DNA of 64,000 nucleotides, taken from Microglena sp. YARC (lineage: Eukaryota > Chlorophyta > Chlorophyceae > Chlamydomonadales > Chlamydomonadaceae). This document shows positions 43,901 to 55,900 of the stretch, in pieces (the stretch's first letter is position 1; each line of letters opens with the position of its first letter). The DNA lies in assembly GCA_022414725.1 (NCBI GenBank), contig CM039463.1, forward strand, positions 27,118,003-27,182,002, read 5' to 3'. Under the pieces are notes generated by a model that saw only the letters and a list, made by a program, of their open reading frames with translations, did no database searches and was not told where the DNA came from. Both the position numbers and the translations under genes were made by a program.

Positions 43901-46900
43901 TGATGGCACGAAACCCTCATTTGATCTAACACACACACACACCTCTTCCCAACCTACCCAGCTTCCACCCAACTTCCTAACACAACCCATCGCTTACTTA
44001 CATCAAAGAAGTAGCGGATGGCACGAAACCCTCACTTGATCTCACACGCACACACCTATTCCCAACCTACCCACCCACCCACCCAGCTTCCACCCAACTT
44101 CCTAACACGACAACTAGCTTACTTACATCAAAGAAGTAGCGGATGGCACAAACCCCTCACTTGATCCAACACCCGCACCCCTTCCCACCCACCCAGCTTC
44201 CACCCAGCTTCCTAACTTGACCCCTAGATTACTTACATCAATAAAGTAGCGGATGGCACGCTTCACAGTGATCAGGTCACCCTTGGCACGCACAACCTTG
44301 AGATCCACGAGGGCCCTGTTGGTTGTTGGTGGTCGTTGTTGGTTAATGTTGTTGGTAGTTGGTGGTCGTTGTTGGTTGATGGTTTCTTTTTTCTTTTCAC
44401 ACTTCACAGTGATCCCCCTTAGCACGCACAACCTTGAGATCCACACAGAGGAAACTGGTAAAATGCATGTCCGTGACGAGGTGCTCTGGTGAGACTAAAC
44501 TGTGCTTGGGGGGCTAGCCTAGCAACATGACAGGGTGAACCAGGCTTGCTTGTGTTGGTAAGGGTACTACAAAGCGCGCGCGGCAGCGCGATATCGTGCT
44601 TTCTTTTTGAGCCCCACTGCGCGTTTCGCGCAGTGTTTTCAACTCCCTGTGGGCGCAGCGCGCAGTTTTTGCACTTCTTGCACTGCTAAGCGCTGACCAA
44701 TTCGACGTTTGTGTGCCTCAAGCGCTGACCAATTTGACCCAATGTAGTACCCTGGTGTAGGTAAGGCCTGGCCTGATTGTCTGCTGGGCATGGAGCACTG
44801 GCTTACACAGTGGACGAGGGCCTTACCAACAGTGTACCATGCATGTGTGAAACACTGAAGTACACACTTGAAAGACACTGAAGTACACATTCGAAAGACA
44901 CACTGAAGTACACATTTGAAAGACACACTTAAAGTACACATTCGAAAGACACACTGAAGCACACTCTTGAAAGACACACTTAAAGTACACATTCGAAAGA
45001 CACACTGAAGCACACTCCTGAAAGACACACTTAAAGTACACATTCGAAAGACACACTGAAGCACACTCTTGAAAGACACACTTAAAGTACACATTCGAAA
45101 GACACACTGAAGCACACTCTTGAAAGACACACTTAAAGTACACATTCGAAAGACACACTGAAGCACACTCTTGAAAGACACACTTGAAGTACACACTTGA
45201 AAGACACACTGAAGTACACTATTGAAAGACACACTTGAAGTACACACTTGAAAGACACACTGAAGTACACACTTGAAACACACTGAAGCACACATTCGAA
45301 TGACACACTGAAGCACACTCTTGAAAGACACACTTGAAGTACACACTTGAAAGACACACTGAAGTAAACTATTGAAAGATACACTTGAAGTACACACTTG
45401 AAAGACACACTGAAGTACACACTGAAGTACACACTTGAAAGACACACTGAAGCACACTCTTGAAAGACACACTTAAAGTACACATTCGAAAGACACACTG
45501 AAGCAAACTCTTGAAAGACACACTTGAAGTACACACTTGAAAGACACACTGAAGCACACCCTTGAAAGACACACTTGAAGTACACACTTGAAAGACACAC
45601 TGAAGTACACTATTGAAAGACACGCTTGAAGTACACACTTGAAAGACACACTAAAGTACACACTTGAAAGACACACTGAAGTACAAACTTGAAAGACACA
45701 CTTCAAGTACACATTTGAAGTACACAGTGAAGTACTCACTTGATCACTTGGTCAGCATTCTTCCTGTAAATGCCATAGAACATCTCAAGCAATGTCCCCT
45801 TCACATTGCCATCGATCGTTCCCATCATGCCGAAGTCGTAGTAGATCAAGCTGTGGTTAGAGGTGTGGTGACGGAGTGGTGAGGGACGTGGTGAGCGAGT
45901 GGTAGGTGGTGTGTTGAGCGAGTGGTGAGGAAGTGGTGAGGGAGTGGTGAAAGGTGTGGTGATGGAGTGTCGTTGGGTGTTGTGAAAGTGTGGTGAGGGG
46001 AAGTCATACAAGATCAAGCTGTGGTTTGAAGTGTGATGAGGGGGTGGTGAGGGAGTGGTGAGGGAGTGGTGAGGGAGTGATGTGGTGAGGGAGTGGTGAG
46101 GGAGTGGTGGGGGAGTGGGAGGGAATCGTTGTGAGAGTGTGGTGAGGTAAAGTATACATCAAGCTGCAGTGAGAGGTGTTGTGAGAGTGTGATGAGGTGA
46201 AGTATATAGATCAAGCTGCAGTGAGAGGTGTTGTGAGAGTGTGATGAGGTGAAGTATATAGATCAAGCTGCAGTAAGAGGTGGTGTGAGAGTGTGATGAG
46301 GTGAAGTATATAGATTAAGCTGCAGTGAGAGGTGTTGTGAGAGTGTGATGAGGTGAAGTATATAGATCAAGCTGCAGTGAGAGGTGTTTTGAGAGTGTGG
46401 TGACGGGAGGTTGTAGTACATCACCTTACTAACCCAACCACCTAAATCACCTTACCAACCAACCAACCCCCCCACACACACTCACCTTCCATTATTAATA
46501 CCGCCAGACACGTCGACAGCAACGTTTCCAGGATGGGGATCAGCATGAAAGAACCCATGCTTCAGGATCTGAACGTGATTGAAGAATGGAGACTGTTAGT
46601 CCGAGTACTGTTTACTTATACGTTTGCTGCATTGGGTGACCATCACTGCTGATTTGGGGGCTCATTTTGGCTTACTAATTCAGGATTGGGCCAAACACCA
46701 CCAAACAAAGTGCGAATTTTTTGATCCAGCCAGAATAAAAAAAAATCTCCCAGGAATAAAGGGTGCATTCTGGGTGGGGAGGGTGCTGCAGGGGTGCAGA
46801 AGAGGGTGCTTGCAAGGGCGCATTCTGGGTGGGAAGGGTCCTGCAGGGGTGCAGAAAAGGGTGCTTGGAAGGGTGCATTATAGGTGGGAGGGGTCCTGCA

Positions 46901-49900
46901 GGGGTGCAGAAGAGGGTGCATTCGGGGTGGCAAGGGTCCTGCAGGGGTGCAGAAGAGGGTGCTTGCAAGGGTGCACTCTGAGTGGGAGGGGTCCTGCAGG
47001 GGTGCAGGAGAGGGTGCTTGGAAGGGTGCATTCTAGGTGGGAAGGGTGATGCAGGGGTGCAGAAAAGGGTGCCTTAAAGGGTGCATTCTGGGTGGGGAGG
47101 GTGCTGCAGGGGTGCAGAAAAGAGTCCTTGAATGGGTGCATTCGGGGTGGAAAGGGTCCTGCAGGGGTGCAGGAGAGGGTGCTTGGAAGGGTGCAATATA
47201 GGTGGAAAGGGTGCTGCAGGGGTGCAGAAAAGGGTGCCAAAGACCCCCCTAGATTTGCAATGCCCTGGAGGGGATAGTTCTCTCGGGGCTAAGCGCATAA
47301 GAGGATTTGTATGGAAGTTACAGTCAGCTACTCTAGCGTGAGCTTGCCTCAATGCCACATACTTCGCAAACATTTTTCGTGTTGGACAACCATCCATTCA
47401 AGAACTTCTATAGCGGTCACTTAGAGTCCTTGGTTGGTTCTGCTTGCATTTGCAGGTGCATTGGCATTTGCATGATGCTCTGGGCACCAACCTGAGAACG
47501 CGTGGGGCTCTACCTATTCGGCAGATGTCTGATGGTGAACTGGTACCCTTATGCCTGCAGACAACACAACCAGACCTTACTGATAAGCGCACCTTAGCGC
47601 ATGCCTGCTTTATTCAGTCTGCATGTTGCACACACCCACCCACACCACACCCACCCACCACACACCACACACCCATAGTCTGCATGTTGCACGGACTTAT
47701 TATGCTTGCACCTTTACATATAAATAATACATATATTTCAGTCCTGCGTCACTATTTATAAGGACGATGCCTGCTGGTGAGCCGGTACCCTAATGCCTGA
47801 ATGCATACACGCACACAAACATACACACATACACACCTGCATGAGCTACACAACATACACACCTGCACACACAGCTTACACACATACACACCTGCATGAG
47901 GTACGCCTCGGTTGACCTCTGGGCAATGCTGTCTAGGGAAACGCCTGCAGCTTTCAGTCCTTCTCTGTCAGTGATCTTCACACCTAAAATGTTGGTTCAT
48001 AATGCAGGTTCTTAGCAAGTTGAATTGTTGATGATGCAGGTCGTTAGCAAGTCAAATTGTTGATAATGCAGGTTGTTAGCAAGTCGAATTGTTGATAATG
48101 CAGGTTGTTAGAAAAGTTGAAATGTTGATGATGCAGGTTGTTAGAAAAGTTGAATTGTTGATAATGCAGGTTGTTAGCAAGTTGAATTGTTGATAATGCA
48201 GGTTGTTAGCAAGTTGAATTGTTGATGATGCAGGTTGTTAGCAAGTCGAATTGTTGATAATGCAGGTTGTTAGAAAAGTTGAAATGTTGATGATGCAGGT
48301 TGAAATGTTGATGATGCAGGTTGAAATGTTAGTTCATAATGCAGGTTGTTAGCAAGTTATAAGCAGGTTGTATAAGCAGGTTGTAAACATATAGAGAGAG
48401 AGCAGGTGAAGTCACCCAAAATGTGATCTGATGATTGCAGAATTAAGTGTGTGTGTGTGTGTGTGTTTTGGTGGGGGTTGTGTGGGTGGGGGGTTGTGTG
48501 ATCTGATGATCATATAGAACGACTTGTGTGCGTGTGCGTGTGCATGGGGGGGGGGAAGTCGTGTGGGTGGGTGTGGGTGGGTGGGTGTTTGTGTGTGTGT
48601 GTGTGGGGGGGGGAGGATCGTGTGTGTGTGTTTGTGTATGTGATCTGATGCTCATAGAATGACAAACAAGCGCAAGAAACAGCTGTACACTAGTTTTCCC
48701 ACCTCAACACCGTGCTAGCATGTACTGTATGTAGCATGTGTTTTATCCATCGTATGATGTCCTACGCACCCTATGCAATAAATTGACTTATCATGCCATG
48801 TATCCCAAATACACAGTACGAGGTCGTGCAGTACATCGACACTTTGTACCGTCATTCAGACATACATGGCACTATATTGTGTAGTACATCGACACGTTGT
48901 ACTGTCATTCAGGAATGCATAGCACTATATTCTGCAGTACATGGTACAAGATCTACAATATTTATGGAGAGCAGTTCGATGTTGACAACCCTAGGGCTTG
49001 AGTAGTAATAAGAGATCATTAGCAGGCCTACCTGGCATGTACTCCAGGGTGAGGACCCTAGGGCTTGAGTACTCCCAGTACACCTGAGGGACACGCACCC
49101 ACGGGGTGTCCTTGAAGTTACGACGGAAGCGATCACTGCGTTGTACAGGTTGGTTGGTTGCAGTCAACAAGTTGAAAGGGTTGGTTGGTTGAGTCAATGA
49201 GTTGAAAGGGTTGGTTGGTTGTGGTCATTGAGTTGAAAGGGTTGGTTGGGTGAGTCAATGAGTTGAAAGGGTTGGTTGGTTGTGGTCATTGAGTTGAAAG
49301 GGTTGGTTGGGTGAGTCAATGAGTTGAAAGGGTTGGTTGGTTGTGGTCATTGAGTTGAAAGGGTTGGTTGGTTGTGGTCATTGAGTTGAAAGGGTTGGTT
49401 GGTTGTGGTCATTGAGTTGAAAGGGTTGGTTGGGTGAGTCAATGAGTTGAAAGGGTTGGTTGGGTGAGTCAATGAGTTGAAAGGGTTGGTTGGTTGTGGT
49501 CATTGAGTTGAAAGGGTTGGTTGGTTGTGGTCATTGAGTTGAAAGGGTTGGTTGGGTGAGTCAATGAGTTGAAAGGGTTGGTTGGGTGAGTCAATGAGTT
49601 GAAAGGGTTGGTTGGTTGTGGTCATTGAGTTGAAAGGGTTGGTTGGTTGTGGTCATTGAGTTGAAAGGGTTGGTTGGTTGTGGTCATTGAGTTGAAAGGG
49701 TTGGTTGGTTGTGGTCATTGAGTTGAAAGGGTTGGTTGGTTGTGGTCATTGAGTTGAAAGGGTTGGTTGGTTGTGGTCATTGAGTTGAAAGGGTTGGTTG
49801 GTTGTGGTCATTGAGTTGAAAGGGTTGGTTGGTTGTGGTCATTGAGTTGAAAGGGTTGGTTGGTTGTGGTCATTGAGTTGAAAGGGTTGGTTGGTTGTGG

Positions 49901-52900
49901 TCATTGAGTTGAAAGGGTTGGTTGGTTGTCACTTGAGTTGAAAGGGTTGGTTGGTTGTGGTCATTGAGTTGAAAGGGTTGGTTGGTTGTTGTCATTGAGT
50001 TGAAAGGGTTGGTTGGTTGTTGTCATTGAGTTGAAAGGGTTGGTTGGTTGTTGTCATTGAGTTGAAAGGGTTGGTTGGTTTGGTGGGTGTAGTCACTGTG
50101 ATGAAATGGTTGGTTTGGTTGGCTGTGGTCATTGAATTGAAAGGGTTGGTTGGCTGTTGTCATTTGGTTAAAAGGGTTGGTTGCTTGGGTGGGTGTAGTC
50201 ACTATGATGAAAGGGTCTGGTTAAAGTTGGCTTGGCTTGGAGAACTAGTAAGTATGCTTTGGATGAGCTTGTTTCGTTTAGTTTTGAATTGCTCTGGGGA
50301 ACGCGCACCCATGGGGTGCCCTTGTAAACCCCAAACCCTAACCCCAAATTAAATAGAAGCGGTCACTGTGTGGCAGTCAAGGTGTAAGGTTGGTTACATA
50401 CAGCCATGGTGTTCCAGGGTAGGTGCAGGTTTGGTCAGAGTTGGTGATTGTATTGCAAGCTAGGTTGTTTGCAACTGGTAATTGTGTGGCAGGCAAGGCG
50501 CAGGGTTGGTTGCATACAGTCATGGTGTTGCAGGGTAGGTGCAGGGTTGGTCGGTGCAGGTGACTGTGTTGAAGGCAAGGGGAAGGGTTGATTACACATG
50601 GTCATGGTGTTGCAGAGTAGGTGCAGGGTTGGCAGGTGTTGGTGATTGTGCTTCGGTCAATCGCTCAATACATATAATCAATATATTGCAATCCTTATCG
50701 CATTTTTAATACAAATAATATAACAAATTCCACGCAACATCCATCATCAATGTAGTCAATCTCTCTATACATATAATTTATACATTGCGATTCCCAAAGC
50801 ATTTTTTGTAAACAAAAAAAACGCACTGTGTCCCTCATCAATGTTGTCAATGTCTCAATCCCCGGTACGTACAACTAATATATTGCGATTCTCATCGCAT
50901 TTTTAGCGCAAATAATTAAAGCAGAAACCCTGCATCCCTCACCAATGTAGTCAATCTCTCAATACATGTAATTAATATATCCTGCAATTCTCATCATGTT
51001 CTTATAAAAATAATGAAAACACTTACAAGCTGCCTCCCTCATCAATGTAGTCAATCTCTCAATAGATATAAATAATATATATTGCGATTCTCAGCGCATT
51101 TTGAATCATACAAAAACTCACGCGCTGCGTCCCTCATCAATGTAGTCAATCTCTCCATACAGGACCTTGGAGCACTCTTCATAGATTCCAGTGTAGTCGC
51201 TGTGTTGAAAGTGTTTGGTTACAGTTTGGTCACGGTTTTTAAAGGGTTTGGTCATGCTTTTGTTACTGTATTAAAAGGGGTTTGGTCACGGCTTACTCAC
51301 AGATTGGTCACTGTGTTGAAAGGGTTTGGCCACGGCTTAGTCGCGGCTTAGTCAAAGTTCAGTTACTGTTAGAATGGCTTGGAGTCCTCGCTAAAATTGA
51401 GATGAGCTTGCTTTGTTTAGCTTTGAATTGCTTTGGGGCTATACTGGGGCTAAACTTGGGATGATCTTGCTGTGTTGTAGCTTTGAATTGCTCTGGGGCT
51501 AGTTAGGGTGAAGGCTTTTACACCCCACCGTTACCATCATGATCCAAATCAGAATCTGAACATTCAACCTGTTATACAGTGTTTTTTTACCACTCAAAGG
51601 GCTTCCTCTCCGGGCTTCCTCTCAAGGGACTGTGAACAACTAATTAGCAATTACTATCTTAACATTCAACCTGTTAAACAGTTGTTTTTACTTCTGGAGG
51701 GGCCCCCTCCCCGGGCTTCCACCCAGAGGACTGTCAACAGCTAATAAGCAAACAAGAAGTAAAGAGAGCCAGTCTGATTGTGGGTAACCCAGGACAAAAG
51801 AAACACATCACTAGAGCCACCTTCCCCACTGTGGCACTCACTCAGCCTCAGAACAGAACGGAACAATAACCGAGAACCTAACCAAAGAACCCAAACAAGA
51901 TCAAATACAACAAGGGACTCGCTTTCCCCTCGATGGCACTCACTTGGCCTCATCCTGCTTTTCCAAATGGACTTCCGACTCAATAAATAATCCAGAACAG
52001 AATAAACACGATAACCCACAACAGATCAAAAACAACACCAGGGATTTTTATTTCCGCTATGTATAGCGATCGCTAGTTTTGACCCCGTTTTAGCAAAAAT
52101 ATCCGTGTAAACAAGCAAAAAACAAAAAGATTTTTATTTATTTTTGCCCTCAATTGCCCTAAAAAGCTACAAAAAGCTATAAAAAGCTATCCCTGGAGGA
52201 GCCCTAAATCCATTAAGCTAGAAGAAACCCACTTTCATATTTGAAAAAATAATCACTGATCAACACGGGAGTCGTTTTCTCGACTGTGGTACTGACTTTG
52301 CCTCATCCTGCTTGCACAACTGGACTGCTGCGATTGTAAATTACCCGGAACAGAACTAACATAACAACCCAGAACCAAACCCAAGAACGCATAAAAGATC
52401 AAATACAACAAGGGAGTCGTCTTCTCCACTGTGGCACTCACTTGGCCCCATCCTGCTTATCCACCTGAGATTTCGATACTGTAAATAGCCCATAACCAAA
52501 CCAAACCAAAGAACTAAACAAGATCACTCACAACAAGGTAGTCGTTTTCCCCTTGGTGGCACTCACCCAGCCTCATGCTGCTTATCCAACCTGGCTTTCG
52601 AGGCAGTAAATAGCCCATAACCAAACCAAACCAAAGAACCCGAACACGATCACTCACAACAAGGGAGTCGTTTCCCCCTTGGTGGCACTCACCCAGCCTC
52701 ATGCTGCTTATCCAACCTGGCTTTCGAGGCAGTAAATACCCCAGAAACAAACCAAACCAAAGAACCCGAACACGATCACTCACAACAAGGCAGTCATTTC
52801 CCCCTTGGTGGCACTCAACCAGCCTCATCCTGCTTGATATGGGAAGCTGAGATAGCAAATAACCCGGAACTGAACAAACATATTAACCCAGAACCAAACC

Positions 52901-55900
52901 CAAGAACGCATAAAATATCAAATACAACAAGGGACTCGTCTTCTCCACTGTGGCACTCACTCCGCCACACACCACCGCCACCAACACCAATACCATAACC
53001 ACCAGCACTAGCAACACCACCACCTCATTCTGCTTGATTTGGGAAGTAGAGGGATGAGACATCAAACCAATGTTAACAACATCAGACTAACTGAAGGTAG
53101 AGGCCCCCATACTGATGCATAGAATTCATTCCAGGTGGAGAGTGTAATCATTAGAATATTGAGTGACAGGATAAACTGTTGCTTTTGCGAAGGCTTTCTT
53201 AATAGCAATTCAGGGGATGAACTGGACAAACCGTTTCCGCGAGATCTCGTACTTGGTACTTAGTCGAGAATTTCGGCCTGGAAATCCGAGAATTCTTGAC
53301 AATTTGGCCTGGAATTCTCAAGAATTCTCAACATAGTAGGAAATCCGAGAATTCTTGACAATTTGGCCTGGAATTCTCAAGAATTCTCGACATAGTAAGA
53401 AATCCGAGAATTCTTGACAATTTGGCCTGGAATTCTCAAGAATTCTCGACATAGTAGGAAATCCGATAATTCTTGACAATTTGGCCTGGAATTCTCAAGA
53501 ATTCTCGACGCAGTAGGAAATCCGAGAATTCTCGACAATTTGGCCTGGAATTCTCAAGAATTCTCGACAAAGTAGGAAACGTTTGTCCAGTTCATCCCCT
53601 GAATTGCTGTAGAAGATGCAAAAGAGTACCAATGTTCATTGGGCAAGAAAAAACTAACTGGCACTCACTTAGCCTCATCCTGCTTGTCTAGCTGGGATGC
53701 CAGGATCTTCATATTGTTCAGATCGATGTCAAACAAGGTCTTCAGGCCTGGGCGCTGCACCTTCACCACCACTTGCTCTCCAGTGAACAGAGTAGCACGG
53801 TGGACCTACACGAGGGTCGGGTGGTGTGTGGGAGGTGTGGTTGGTGGTTGGTGGGGTGCAGGTGGTGGGGTTGGTGGGGGTGTTGCTGGGGTGGGTTTGG
53901 GTGAGGTGGGGCGCTGCACCTTCACCACCACTTGCTCTCCAGTGCAGCATGGTGGACCTATACGAGGGTCGGGTGGTGTGCGGTTGGTGTGGGTGGTGGT
54001 GTGCGGGTGGTGGGGGTGTTAGTGGGGTGGGTTTGGGTGAGGTGCGTCGCTGCACCTTCACCACCACTTGCTCTCCAGTGCAGCATGGTGGACCTATACA
54101 AGGGTCGGGTGGTGTGTGGTTGGTGTGGGTGGTGGTGTGCGGGTGGTGGGGGTGTTGGTGGGGTGGGTTTGGGTGAGGTGGGTCGCTGCACCTTCACCAC
54201 CACTTGCTCTCCAGTGCAGCATGGTGGACCTATACGAGGGTCAGGTGGTGTGCGGTTGGTGTGGGTGGTGGTGTGCGGGTGGTGGGGGTGTAGGTGGGGT
54301 GGGTTTGGGTGAGGTGGGTCGCTGCACCTTCACCACCACTTGCTCTCCAGTGCAGCATGGTGGACCTATACAAGGGTCGGGTGGTGTGCGGTTGGTGTGG
54401 GTGGTGTGTGCGGGTGGTGGGGGTGTTGGTGGGGTGGGTTTGGGTGAGGTGGGTAGCTGCACCTTCACCACCACTTGCTCTTCAGTGAAAAGAGTACCAT
54501 GGTGGACCTACGCGGATTGTGGGAGGTGTGGGTGGTGGGGTGAAACTGGTGCAGATGGTGCGGGTGGTGCGGTGGATGGAGGTATTGATGGGGTGGGCTT
54601 GGGTGAGGTGGGGCGCTGCACCTTCACCACCACTTGCTCCCCTATGAACAGAGTAGCACGGTGGACCTAAGCGGGCGGGTCAGGTGGTGTGTGGTTGGTG
54701 GGGTGCAGGTGGCTGGGGTGGTGATGGGGTGGGTTTGGGTGAGGTGAGGTGAAAGTGGCGAGGGTGGGGTGGAGGGTGAGGTGGTTTGGGTGAGGGTCTT
54801 ATGCGACAGTCAGAAACTTGACCACTAGAAGATGTTTCGTCAAAAATCATTTGTGTTCGTTGATTTTTTTTTAATATACATTCCACAAAAATATTTGTGT
54901 GCGATGTTATTTTTGGCGGAGCCCCCCACCCCTTCTGGGAGACGGGAGCCCCCTAGAGTTCCCCGGTTGTCTGTTTCATAGTCGCGTTGTTGTGTTGCCG
55001 TGTTGTTTCCTGGTCATGCTGTCTTCAGGTAACCCAGACCCTAACTGGCCCCTAGGCCCTGTCCTAAACCCTGGCTTCAGTCCACTGCACTCCATTCCAG
55101 AGCTTCCAATCACTCAGATAGCCAACACTCTCCACCAATTTTCTGCCCCACTTGCAAAGCACCTAGGACTTGTTTAAATAAACATTGAATACGTACAGTT
55201 GTACGCATTCCTTTTATTTCATGTTCACCTGGCCCAGACTGGCAGCAGCAAAGGGTCAATCAAATATCTTGAGCAGCTAAGTGACTGGCTTCCCTAAGTC
55301 CTTCTTAATGATGGCTTGGCAGAGAGAGACTTGCCCCCTGGTAAGTTTAACATTAACAGTTATTTGTATGCATTATTTGTATGCATTATTTGAATGCATT
55401 GTTTTATGCATTATTTGTATGCATTTTTTGTATGCATTTTTTGTATGCATTTTTTGTATGCATTATTTGTATGCATTATTTGTATGCATTGTTTTATGCA
55501 TTATTTGTATGCATTGTTTTATGCATTATTTGTATGCATTTTTTGTGTGCTTTACTTCATGCATTATTTGTATGCATTATTTGTATTTTATGTTTACCTG
55601 GCCCAGACTGGCAGCAGCAATGGGTCGGTCGTCGAAGCTCTTGAACAGCTTGGTGACTGGCTGCCCCAGGTCCTTCTCGATGATGGCCTTGGCCTTCTCT
55701 GCAGAGAAGGCTGGCACACGATCCTACGGGTGGGTGAGGGGAGCAATAAGCACGTGGGTGTGGGTGTGTGGTACTGAGTGTAGGTGTCTGTGTTAGTGGT
55801 ACTGTGTGGAGGTGTGTGTGTATGTGTGGTCCTGTGTGGAGGTGTGTGCGCGTGTGGTACTTTGTGGAGGTGTGTGTGTGTGGTCCTGTGTGCGGGTGTG

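Noticed and set aside
44639..45739. Long minus-strand ORFs (up to 277 codons) of Cys/Val/Phe/Ser repeats
   Set aside because: They translate the 27-bp array after ABC1K exon 14; several frames stay open and an intron of a well-supported gene occupies the site.
47990..48370. Regularly spaced repeats resembling a CRISPR array
   Set aside because: The intervening sequence is as repetitive as the repeats, there are no unique spacers or cas genes, and the context is eukaryotic intron.
53826..54670. Plus-strand Val/Gly/Trp-rich ORFs
   Set aside because: They are antisense to 136-bp copies of ABC1K exon 9.
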